NCBI GenBank assembly: GCA_963663635.2
Contig: CAXXMY010000023.1
Span: forward strand, 100,274-164,273
Reading direction: 5' to 3'
From: Poriferisodalis sp963663635
GTDB lineage: Bacteria > Actinomycetota > Acidimicrobiia > Acidimicrobiales > Poriferisodalaceae
DNA: 64,000 nucleotides
Shown: positions 42,475 to 51,200 of the stretch, piece after piece
How the letters are laid out: each line of letters starts with the position of its first letter
How positions within the stretch are numbered: the first letter of the stretch is position 1
Position numbers and translations under genes: made by a program
The notes under the pieces: model-generated
Told to the model about the DNA's origin: nothing
Seen by the model: only the letters and a program-made list of their open reading frames with translations
Databases searched by the model: none

Positions 42475-43746
42475 ATGGACGATCCGCACGAGAGCGGATA
42501 TCTGGACCGAGTCGTAGATGGCCAGGTCACCGATGCGCTGTCGTCGTCGCCAGCAGTGCTCATCGAAGGGCCGAGAGGCTGTGGGAAGACGCGGACCGGG
42601 CGTCGATTCGCACGCAGCGAGGTGGTGCTCGATGGTTCGCCAGCCATGCGTCTTGCCGCAGAGGTGGATCCAGCTTCAATCTTGGAGGGCACTGAGCCGC
42701 GTTTGCTCGATGAGTGGCAGTTGGTTCGCGACATTTGGAATCCGATGCGCCACGCGTGTGATCGGCGCGGCGGTTTCGGGCATTTCGTGCTCACTGGATC
42801 TCAGAACCCGCCCGATGACATCACCGAGCACTCCGGCGCCGGTCACATCGCACGCGTACGAATGCGGTCGATGTCGCTATGGGAATCAGGCGATTCCACT
42901 GGCGAAGTCTCCCTCGCAGAACTGTTGGACGGTGAGCGCTGCAGGGCGGCCGATGCCGGACGGACTATCGACGACATCGCCGGACTGATCTGTCGCGGCG
43001 GGTGGCCCCGCATGATCGGCATGGTGCCGACGACCGCTCAAGCCCGTCTTCGCGACTATCTCGACGACATCGCTCGAACCGACATTTCACGAGTAGCGGG
43101 TGTCAGGCGCAACCCGAGATTGGCAAGCGGCCTGCTCATCTCGCTTGCCCGCAACGAAGCGACCTCTGCGACCTACGCCACGTTGCAATCCGACATGTCC
43201 GCAGGCGGCAACGGGCCTGCCGACTCGACCTTGCGGGCGTACCTCGACGAATTGATCCGGCTCTTCGTGATCGAGCCGCTCGAGGCGTGGTCGGTGCATC
43301 TGCGGTCGTCCAATCGACTGCGGCGCACTCCGAAGCGCTATTTCGCAGACCCGGCGCTCGCCGTCGCTGCGCTGGCATCGTCGCCGACCGCTGTCAGCCG
43401 TGACTTCAGGGCGATGGGATTGCTGTTCGAGTCCATGGCGGTCCGGGATCTCCGCGTATATGCGCAGTCTGCAGGCGGACACGTCTACTACTACGGCGAT
43501 CACAGTGGACTCGGGGCCGATGCAGTGATCGAAGGACTCGACGGGCGCTGGGCCGCGATTGAGATCAAGCTTGGTGGTGCAGCGGCGGTGCGCGAGGCAA
43601 TGGAATCACTGAGGACCGTACGGTCGCGTGTCGACACCTCTCGCCGTGGTGAACCTGCGCGGCTCATCGTCGTGACAGCGTTCGGACCCGGCTACCAGAC
43701 CGACGACGGCGTAGCGGTGGTGCCGTTGACCGCGCTGCGACCGTGA
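42475..43746 (+). CDS. DUF4143 P-loop ATPase (AAA_14/COG1373), second copy
   Basis: This 423-residue protein has Walker A in VLIEGPRGCGKTRTGRRFAR (about residues 27-46), a Walker B-like LLDEWQLVRDIW, and HFVLTGSQNPPDD as sensor. The C-terminal DUF4143 part includes RYFADPALAVAALASSP and the nuclease-like ADAVIEGLDGRWAAIEIKLG (E-x-K). It is clearly a distant relative of the ATPase at 7355 and belongs to the branch with DEWQ instead of DEVQ. ATG start with CGGAGG upstream. It lies between a CoA-transferase and the disrupted surface protein gene, and ends two bases before a long palindrome. Confidence 0.82.
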   Translation: MDDPHESGYLDRVVDGQVTDALSSSPAVLIEGPRGCGKTRTGRRFARSEVVLDGSPAMRLAAEVDPASILEGTEPRLLDEWQLVRDIWNPMRHACDRRGGFGHFVLTGSQNPPDDITEHSGAGHIARVRMRSMSLWESGDSTGEVSLAELLDGERCRAADAGRTIDDIAGLICRGGWPRMIGMVPTTAQARLRDYLDDIARTDISRVAGVRRNPRLASGLLISLARNEATSATYATLQSDMSAGGNGPADSTLRAYLDELIRLFVIEPLEAWSVHLRSSNRLRRTPKRYFADPALAVAALASSPTAVSRDFRAMGLLFESMAVRDLRVYAQSAGGHVYYYGDHSGLGADAVIEGLDGRWAAIEIKLGGAAAVREAMESLRTVRSRVDTSRRGEPARLIVVTAFGPGYQTDDGVAVVPLTALRP

Positions 43747-43748
43747 CC

Positions 43749-43786
43749 GAGAACGCTATTGAGCAATCTTGCTCAATAGCGTTCTC
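43749..43786. terminator. 18-bp perfect inverted repeat with 2-base loop
   Basis: GAGAACGCTATTGAGCAA (43749-43766) and its exact complement TTGCTCAATAGCGTTCTC (43769-43786) are separated by two bases. The RNA would form an 18-bp hairpin just after the DUF4143 ATPase stop codon. There is no following T-run, but U-less hairpins are reported as terminators in actinobacteria. Alternative readings are an operator for the downstream surface protein or a protein-binding site. The near-absent loop is unusual for an efficient terminator. Confidence 0.5.
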
Positions 43787-43826
43787 GCGATTCCACGGAG
43801 ATCAGTCGAGCGTCATACCGCGGTTT

Positions 43827-44429
43827 GTGACATGCGATGCGCAACAAACTCGACGCCGGGACTTATCTGGCCGCCGGCGGTCACAGTGGTGGGGTGTCGT
43901 TGTGGCACTTGCCTTGTCGGGTTCCGTTGTCGCTGTCTTGGTGAACGCCTCTGAAGCGTTCGCCCAGTCTTTGGCTCCTGAAGCGCCGACGGCGGTGGCG
44001 GTTTACAGCATCGAGACGCAGAAACTGGAGGTGCGATGGTCGTCGTCCGATTCGTCGATCACAATGTTCAAGGTCCAGTGGAAGTCCGGCAGCGAGGAAT
44101 TCGATGCGTCCCGGCAGGTCTCGGCCGATCCGACGACGAGCATCGAGAGTGTGCAGTCGACCTCGGCGGGCGACCGGTACATGGTCATCCTCACGGGGTT
44201 GACCGATGGCACCGAGTACACGGTGCGGGTCATCGCCAAAAACTCCAGCGGGGATAGCGACCCGTCTTCTGAGGCGACCGGCACGCCGCAGTCGACCCCC
44301 GGCCAAGCACGGGAGTTCTGGGAGAACGAAGTCATCAAGATCTTTGAGGGCTCAAGACCATGGCTGCGCGAAACATGGGATCACATCACAGCCGAAAACG
44401 CACTAGTGGTGTGTCGCGGTTTTGTTTAG
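43827..44429 (+). pseudogene. N-terminal piece of a giant exported cell-wall protein (interrupted by IS630)
   Basis: The piece begins with a Sec-type signal: basic residues (RRRDLSGRRRSQWWG), a hydrophobic core (VVVALALSGSVVAVLVN) and a cleavage-like SEAFAQS. A fibronectin type III domain follows (APTAVAVYSIETQKLEVRWS to YTVRVIAKNSSGDSDPSSEA) and then the start of a new domain ending AENAL, where IS630 is inserted; the last eight codons to 44429 are IS sequence. GTG 43827 is preferred because an in-frame start at 43743 would place the long palindrome inside the coding region. Joining 44406 to the base after the second CTAG restores the frame (AENALVTFTEESGG). Confidence 0.75.
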
Positions 44430-45494
44430 GGCGGTTCGGGCTCGTTTGACTTTGGCGATGATCTGGTCGGCGGTCTTGGTCCATTTGAGGGGTTGGGGGT
44501 CGTGGTTCCAGTGGGCGGCCCAGTGGTCGATGACGTCTTTGAGGTGTTCGACTGAGGTGAATGCTTGGGTTTTGAGGGCTTTGCGGGTCAGGATCGAGAA
44601 CCAGCTTTCGACGAGGTTCGCCCAGCTGCTGCTGGTGGGTGTGAAGTGCAGGTGCCAGCGCTTGCGGCGGGGGTGGGCGAGCCAGGTGCGCACGGGCTCG
44701 GACTTGTGGGCGGAGAGGTTGTCGGAGACGACGTGGACGTCGAGATGGCGCGGGGTGTGCAGGTCGATCCATTTGAAGAACGCGAGCACGTCGTTGCCGG
44801 TGTGGCGTTTGCGGGTCTGGGTGAGGACCTCGCCGGTGGCGACGTTGAGGGCGGCGAACAGGTCGATGGTGCCGTTTCTCTTGTAGTCGTGGGTGAGGGT
44901 GCGGTTGCGGCCCGGGCGCATCGGCAGCGACGGCTGGGTGCGGTCGAGGGCCTGTATCTGGGTCTTTTCGTCGAAGCTGAACACCACAGCGCGCTCTGGC
45001 GGGTCCACGTACAGCCCGATCACGTCGGCGAGCTTCGCCTCGAAGTCGGGATCGGCGGACACCTTGAACACATCAGCGAGCCACGGGCGCAGCCCCCGCT
45101 CGCGCCAGGTCTGGGCGACGAAGTCCTTGCCCACGCCGTGACGGGCCGCCATCTGACGCGTCGACCAGCACGCCGCCTCGTCAGGCGGCGCGACCGTCAA
45201 GGTGTCGGCCACGATCGCGGCGACCACCTCGTCGGGCACCGACCGCTTGCGGCCCCGACCCGGCGCCACCGCTCCGAGCCCGTCCGCTCCCGAGCCCCCG
45301 AACTCGTCACGCCAGCGGCGAACCGTGTCCTGGTGCGCCCCCATCTCCCGAGCAACGCCGCGCACCGAACCGCCGTCCGCCAAAGCCACAAGCGCCCTCG
45401 CCGGACGCACCCGCCGCCACGGCTCGCTCACCGAACGCGCCACGCGCTCCAACGACAAACGCTCCTCAACCGACAACACAAACCCAACAGCCAT
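44403..45494 (-). CDS. IS630 family transposase
   Basis: This 363-residue DDE transposase has an N-terminal helix-turn-helix (RALVALADGGSVRGVAREMG) and DDE residues in AVVFSFDEKTQIQALDRT, HVVSDNLSAHKSEPVRTWL and SSSWANLVESWFSIL. This is the standard IS630/Tc1-mariner-like arrangement and length, with no lesion, so it may be active. The stop codon is TAG (44403-44405 on the minus strand), formed by the target TA together with a flanking base, so the element carries no stop codon of its own at this end. Confidence 0.93.
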   Translation of the reverse strand: MAVGFVLSVEERLSLERVARSVSEPWRRVRPARALVALADGGSVRGVAREMGAHQDTVRRWRDEFGGSGADGLGAVAPGRGRKRSVPDEVVAAIVADTLTVAPPDEAACWSTRQMAARHGVGKDFVAQTWRERGLRPWLADVFKVSADPDFEAKLADVIGLYVDPPERAVVFSFDEKTQIQALDRTQPSLPMRPGRNRTLTHDYKRNGTIDLFAALNVATGEVLTQTRKRHTGNDVLAFFKWIDLHTPRHLDVHVVSDNLSAHKSEPVRTWLAHPRRKRWHLHFTPTSSSWANLVESWFSILTRKALKTQAFTSVEHLKDVIDHWAAHWNHDPQPLKWTKTADQIIAKVKRARTALNKTATHH

Positions 45495-45536
45495 CCCCCC
45501 ACCATACGCGCCCCGACCATTTCACAGACGAACCAC
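44406..45536 (-). mobile_element. IS630-family insertion sequence in a CTAG target
   Basis: The element is 1,131 bp, with ends GTGGTGTGTCGC and, on the other strand, GTGGTTCGTCTG as imperfect terminal repeats. It is flanked by TA (44404-44405 and 45537-45538) within CTAG, the known IS630 target and duplication pattern. Removing the element and one TA rejoins the surface protein gene in frame. One transposase gene fills it. Confidence 0.9.
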
Positions 45537-45538
45537 TA

Positions 45539-45982
45539 GTGACCTTTACTGAAGAGTCAGGCGGCGCCGGCGTCAGGTGCTCGATAAACCGTCCGACGGC
45601 GCCGAAGCTGCGGGAGTGCTATGCGACGTGGGTCGGAATCGCAAGGGACTACTACAACCTGATTTACGGCATCATCCATGAGTTGGCGCATACGTACACG
45701 CTGGCGAACGGCGTGACGGCTGCACCCGCTCCGTTGGGGATTGCTCATTTCTACTTCCATGACTTGGTGTCTCCGCCCGGCCTCGGGGGACAAGTGTGCG
45801 ACCCCATCGAGTTGCATGCCGATGCGGTGACGCTTGTTGACGATGATGACTTGGCATCGTCGGCAAAGTCCACATATTGGACGGGATGCTCGGCGAACTC
45901 CATCGGATGCTCCTATGTTTGTCAATTCCCGGTCTGTGCGAGGTGTCGTGGTAGCGTTCGGCGAGGTCGCGGTTGTGGATGA
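45539..45982 (+). pseudogene. middle piece of the giant surface protein, with a zincin-like HExxH motif
   Basis: Between the two insertions lies a segment that continues the protein: TAPKLRECYATWVGIARDYY, then YGIIHELAHTYTLANGV (an HELAH zinc-metallopeptidase-like motif), and further on IELHADAVTLVDDDDLA. An HExxH helix followed by an acidic/His motif is typical of zincins, so the intact protein likely had a peptidase-like domain. Coding identity ends near TGCSANSIGCS at about 45910; the residues to 45982 come from the IS110 relic. The third piece starts at 48231. Confidence 0.65.
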
Positions 45983-46967
45983 TGCCTCTTTCGAGTTCGG
46001 ATATCCGGTTGGGTGCGGCTCCGAGGGCTCGGGCTGTCTGGTGGATGGTGAGCCCTCGTTGGGTGCGGTGGCGGCGCAGGTCCGCTCCGTGGGCGACGTG
46101 CGATGATCAGCTTGTAGACCTCGCGTGCGATGTGGCGTTTGAGGCAGCGGAGTATCTCGCGTCGGGTCTTGCCCTCGGCGGTGAGGCCGGCGTAGGCGAT
46201 GCTGCGCTCGTCGACGCGCAGGCGGACCATCGCGATGCGCCACAGCCTGGCGGTTGGAGCCGGTGCAGCTGAGGGCCTCGTGGGGTTGCCGCACAGGGCG
46301 GCGAAGGACGCCTCGCTCGCAGCCGCTCGGGGTTGTCGCCGGCGGCGACGAGCAGCGCGGCCGCGTCTCCGCGCCGACGCCGCAAGCGCCCAGCAGCGCC
46401 GGGTTGGCTCTCGCACAGGCGGCGCAGCTCGGGTCGAGGTGGATCTCCGCAGCCTGGTCGGGCCAGGGAGGCAGCGCCCGCTTGGCCGCAGCGCGGACGC
46501 ACCGTCTGTGCCGGGCCGCTGGGCGCGCCTCGACGGTGCGGGCCGTGTTCAGTGCCCGCAGGCGGTCTTTGACGGGCTCGGGGGCGGTCACGACGACAGC
46601 GCGATCTGGTTCGGCGAGCTTGACCGCGGAGCGGCGCGCCACACCGTCCTGATCGCCTCGACGGTCGGGCTTGGGCACCACTGCGGCACTGCCGTTGACG
46701 CGACGGTGTCGTCTTGGGCGCACGCGTGGGCGTGACGCGAGGGCGCGAGGTGCCGAGGCCCGCGCCGTAGGAGCCGGTTCCCTCCACGCCGACGCGCTCG
46801 ACGCTGCCGTGGCCGCCGAGCCATCCCAGCAGCGCCGTGTAGCCGGCGGTGTCCGCGTCGAACGCGGCGCTGCCCAAGACCCGTCCGGCGCCGTCGAGGA
46901 CGGCGGCGACATGGGTGTGCTTGTGGGTGTCGACCCCGCCGAATACGGCGGGGTGGTCCTGTGTCAT
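45922..46967 (-). pseudogene. IS110 transposase, multiply frameshifted
   Basis: From ATG 46967 the RuvC-like N-terminus is clear: VFGGVDTHKHTHVAAVLDGA and VERVGVEGTGSYGAGL. The frame then breaks. Continuations occur in other frames: VPKPDR, VVVTAPEPVKDRLRAL, and at the C-terminus the Tnp20-like ASFAALCGNPTRPSAAPAPT and RLWRIAMVRLRVDERSIAYA with LRCLKRHIAREVYKLI. Several indels and a probable deletion make it non-functional. A 34-base stretch near 46715-46749 equals part of the neighbouring IS30 transposase gene. Confidence 0.8.
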
Positions 46968-47200
46968 GATGGTGATGCCTCCTTGTGGTCATCTCACTGT
47001 CGGGGGCGCCACCGGCCGCGACGGCGGACAGAACACTCACGGTGTGGCTTACAAGGCTCCTATCGGGTCACATCCGTCGGGCCGGTCGGTGCGCGCCCCG
47101 CCGACCAGAGAAAGCCGACAGATCCACCGCAGGGCACCACGAGGGGCCGGTTGCAACTCGGGTCAGACCCTCTCCTGCCGACAGGGCCCAACCATTATGA
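45922..47200 (-). mobile_element. IS110-family relic with its upstream noncoding end
   Basis: The segment holds a degraded IS110 transposase (45922-46967) and about 230 bases of noncoding sequence upstream of it. In IS110 elements that noncoding end encodes a bridge RNA. Borders are approximate because IS110 elements lack inverted repeats; GCTCCTAT occurs at the left junction and at about 47058, and may mark the core sequence. The IS30 element begins immediately to the right. Confidence 0.6.
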
Positions 47201-48221
47201 GTGTTGCAAGTGAACGGTCATGATGACCGTTGGGAACACATGCAGCCGACCGATGGAGGTGTCCGGTATGGCAGCGAGGCTGAGTTTGGATGAGCGGGTG
47301 TTCATCGAGTCGTCGCTCGGGGCGGGCCGCAGCGTCGCGGACGCAGCGCAGCGGCTGGGCCGTGACCGGTCCACGGTGCATCGCGAGCTGGCCCGCTGCG
47401 CCGGGCGGGCGGCCTATGACGCCCGCTGGGCGCACGCGTGGGCGTGCGCGAGGGCGCGACGAGAGCGAACGCCCAAGCTGGCGGTCGATCGGGTGCTGGC
47501 CGCCGCGGTCGATGAGCGTCTGAAGCTGAGGTGGTCCCCGCACGCGACCGCGGCGGACCTGCGCGTGTGCGCGGAGACGATCTATCGGGCGTGCTACGCG
47601 AACGACCCGCGCAGCGGCCTGGCGGCGGGCACCTGGGCGAAGCTGCCGCGGCGCTGCCGGCGCCGTCGGCCGCGCAGCGTCGCGCAGGCCGAAAAGCCCA
47701 GCCCGCTGGGGGAATACCGGCGGTTGGCCGACCGGCCGGCCGCAGCCGAGGACCGTATAGAGCCCGGCCACTGGGAAGGCGACCTCATCGTCGGCAAAGC
47801 GAACCTCACCGCTGCGGTCACGCTCGTGGAGCGCACCAGCCGCTACGCGGTCACCGCAGCGCTGCCCGACGGCTACGGCGCGCCCCAGGTCGCCGCCGCG
47901 GTCACCGCGGCGCTGGGCCGCCAGCCCGCAGCGCTCGTGCGCAGCCTCACCTGGGACCAAGGCCGCGAGATGGCCCGCTGGGCCGACGTCGAGGCCGCGC
48001 TCGGCATCGAGGTGTTCTTCTGCGAGCCGCGCTCGCCGTGGCAGCGACCCACCAACGAGCAGACCAACGCGCTGCTGCGCCGATGGCTCCCCAAAGGCAC
48101 CAGCCTCGACATCGGACAACTGCGGCTCTCGGTCATCGAGGACAACCTCAACCACATGCCCCGCCGACTCCACCACTGGACATCAGCACACGACATCTAC
48201 ACTCAACTCAGTCGCAACCAC
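47201..48221 (+). mobile_element. IS30-family insertion sequence
   Basis: Ends GTGTTGCAAGTGA at the left and, on the other strand at the right, GTGGTTGCGACTGA form imperfect terminal repeats about 1,021 bp apart. It contains one intact transposase gene. The palindrome AACGGTCATGATGACCGTT (47213-47231) lies between the left end and the gene and may be a regulatory or transposase-binding site. No target duplication can be read with certainty; the element abuts the IS110 relic. Confidence 0.7.
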
Positions 48222-48227
48222 CGGTAG
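47268..48227 (+). CDS. IS30 family transposase
   Basis: This 319-residue protein has an N-terminal helix-turn-helix (RLSLDERVFIESSLGAGRSV, then AQRLGRDRSTVHRELARC) and the DDE core: HWEGDLIVGKANLTAAVTLV (D), LTWDQGREMARW (D) and SPWQRPTNEQTNALLRRWL (E). All catalytic residues are present. ATG 47268 follows GGAGG. It is slightly short of the usual IS30 length because a linker between the HTH and catalytic domains is reduced. The stop codon at 48225-48227 falls six bases beyond the apparent right terminal repeat, so it comes from flanking DNA. Confidence 0.9.
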   Translation: MAARLSLDERVFIESSLGAGRSVADAAQRLGRDRSTVHRELARCAGRAAYDARWAHAWACARARRERTPKLAVDRVLAAAVDERLKLRWSPHATAADLRVCAETIYRACYANDPRSGLAAGTWAKLPRRCRRRRPRSVAQAEKPSPLGEYRRLADRPAAAEDRIEPGHWEGDLIVGKANLTAAVTLVERTSRYAVTAALPDGYGAPQVAAAVTAALGRQPAALVRSLTWDQGREMARWADVEAALGIEVFFCEPRSPWQRPTNEQTNALLRRWLPKGTSLDIGQLRLSVIEDNLNHMPRRLHHWTSAHDIYTQLSRNHR

Positions 48228-48230
48228 AGC

Positions 48231-51200
48231 TTGCCCTCCCTCGTGCCCGCCGCTCCGTCGGAGCAAGCTTTCGGCGTGGTCAGGAGCGCGACCGCAGGAC
48301 AGATGCCGTCCTGGTTCGCTGATACCTATAACGACTCGAACGGCGTTCCCGATCTGGAACGTGTGTGGGCCGATGTGAAGGCGATACCGGATTTCAGGTG
48401 GCGGGCGACCGTCGTGTTCCAGCTGCGGAACGCGTTCGGCGGCTACTGCGACGATCACCAGGCGACCGCGTCGGCGTTCTCGGACGGCGTGACGCGCAAT
48501 CCGTGGAAAGACGGCGGCTGCGTGCCAGAGGCTCCGGCCAATTTCTCGGCCACCGCGGTCGGCAGCGGGAAGCTGACAGTGTCGTGGCAGGAGCCCTACG
48601 ACGGAGGATGGCCGATCGAGGGATACAAGGTCCAGTGGAAGTCCGGCACCCAGGAGTACAGCTCGTCCCGGCAGGCAACGGTCACGGGCCTCTCGGATCC
48701 GGTTCTGCTCACGACGATCACCGGGTTGACCAACGACGAGAGTTACACGCTTCGGGTGCTGGCCTACAACCACAACGGCGACGGCACAGCAGCAGAGACG
48801 ACAGCGACGCCGACCGCGACGGACACGACCGCGCCCACGCTGGTCAGCGCGCGCTACGACGGCTGGGTACAGCTGATCTACGACGAAGCCCTCAGTAGAT
48901 CCGTGGAACCGACCTTGACTGCGTTCACCGTGAACGTCAATGGGGTGAATCGCGACACTGTCGAGGTCGATATCCGGGGAAATGTCGTGACCGTCAACGA
49001 GTCGGGACTCGTGAACGTCGGTGACGTGGTGACGATCAGCTATACGGCGCCAACCGGGTCCGGAGCGAAATCGCTCATGGACCCTGCCGGGAACGACGGC
49101 GAGGACTTTTCCGCTCAGATGGTCCACAACGACAAGACCCAGGTCGCTCTCACCTCAGATCCCGGAACGGACATGACCTACTCCTGGCGCAACGGGTACG
49201 GAGGGCAGGACGTGGTCGAAGCAACGGTCACCTTCAGCGAACCCGTGGCCGTAACGGGTGTGCCGGAACTCAAACTCGATGTGGGTGGCCAAATGCGACA
49301 CGCGAGATACCACAGCGGCTCAGGCAGCTCTTCTCTGGTTTTTCGCTACTCAGTGACCCAATTCGAAACAGACGCCGTCGGCATCAGCGTCCCGCACGGC
49401 TCCATTCAGCCCGCAGGCCTCGTCCGCTATGTCTCAACCAACGCCGTAGCTCCTTCACCGGCGGAGCTCGACCCACAAGCCGGGCACCTCGTCGATGCCG
49501 TTCGCCCATTCCTGGTCTCTGCAGATGCCGTGGCGAACGGCAGCGACATAGCGCTGAGATGGGACAAGGATCTGGACAATAACTCAGTTCTTCACCCGCT
49601 CGTAGGTTTCGTCGTCCAAGACAGCAGCACCAGTACCCAGCGCACCATCGACTCGATCTCGGTCGAGGGCAGGATGGTGACCTTGACGCTGTCGTCCACC
49701 ATTTCGGCGACCGATCAGCTCACCGTCGCCTGGGGCTGGCCATACTTCGTATACGACGGCGTGACGGTCGACCCGCTGACTGACACTGTCGGAAACTACG
49801 CGAAGAAGACCGTCCGCCCGCTCGCAGTCTCGATCAAGCAGCCGAACAGTCCACCGGAGTTTCTGTCGTCCGAGGATGGCGTCCGCAGTGTGGATGAGAA
49901 CACGCCCGCTGGCCGAAACGTCGGGACCCCGATTCGGGCCACTGATGCTGATAGCGACAGGCTCATTTACTCGATCTCGGGGGCGGATGCTGCCTTTTTT
50001 GATGTGGTCGTGTCGAGCGGCCAGTTGCGCACCAAAGGTGCGCTCAACCACGAGGCCAACAGCAGCTACTCGTTCACGATGTCGGTGCATGACGGCAAGG
50101 ACGTGTACGGCAATTCGGACCCGACAGTCGACGACACGATCAGTGTGACGGTGACGGTGGTCGATGTGGACGAGCCGGCGGGTGTCTCGTTCGCGGCTGC
50201 TGGCGGCGTGACCGCAATCGACAATGCGCTCAGCGTGGATGAGAACCCCGACGGGTCGCTGGCTGCGTTCAGTGCGAGCGATCCGGAGGGCAAGCCCGGT
50301 CTGACGTACGAGTGGTCGCTGGGCGGGACGGACCGTCTCGACTTTGCGATCACCGATGCCGGGGTGCTGTCGTTCGCGGCCGTTCCCGATTTTGAGCGTC
50401 CGGCCGACTCGGGCGGCAACAACGTCTATGACATCGAGGTGAGCGCCCGAGACAGCGATGACAAGACGGGAACGATCACGGTGACGGTCACCGTGGATCC
50501 CGTCAATGAGCGGCCCACCATCGGCGGCGACGCCGCGGCCAGCATTGAGGAGGGCGGCGCGCTGCTCATCGGAGCGTATCGGGCTGCAGACCCCGAGAAC
50601 GCCACGATCGCGTGGCAGCCCCTCGCTGGGGCCGACCGCGACCGGTTCGAGTTCACCGCCTCGACGCGCAGGTTGGTGTTCAAGTCGGTTCCGGATTATG
50701 AGGACGCCACCGACTCTGGCCGCGACAACGTGTATGACGTGACGCTGAGCGTCTCCGCCGGTGGCCACACTGCGACATTGGATGTGGCGGTTACCGTCAC
50801 GAACAAGGAGGAGGGCGGCGCCTTGGGCTTGTCGTCGCCGCAGCCTCAGGTCGGCGCGGATTACGCCGCCACGCTCAGCGACCCCGACAACGTGTTGTCG
50901 ACGGCGTGGGCGTGGGAGCGCTCGACGAGCCGCAGCGGACCTTGGACGGTCGTATCGGGCGCGGTCGACGGTGTCACGTCGAGCGTGTACAGGCCTGTCG
51001 CGGGTGATGTCGGCTACTTCTTGCGGGTGAGCGCCGCGCACATCGACGGGCACGGGCCGAGCAAGAGCCGCGCTGTGGTGTCGGCCAACTCGGTGCGGGC
51101 GGCTCCGGTCAGCAATGTGGCCCCGTCGTTCGACGAATCGGCGCCGACGCGCAGCGTTGCTGAGAACGCTCGGGCGCGTGCCGCCGTAGGGGCGCCGGTG

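Noticed and set aside
44565..45539. 324-codon plus-strand frame across the IS630 transposase
   Set aside because: Overlaps an intact transposase on the other strand; the Val/Gly/Glu-rich sequence has no motif.
45557..46912. Continuous 451-codon minus-strand frame over the IS110 relic
   Set aside because: Only parts correspond to IS110 transposase; the frame mixes correct and shifted segments and does not encode one functional protein.
49584..51053. 489-codon frame opposite the surface protein
   Set aside because: Antisense shadow of the repeat-rich coding region, without ribosome site or recognisable domain.
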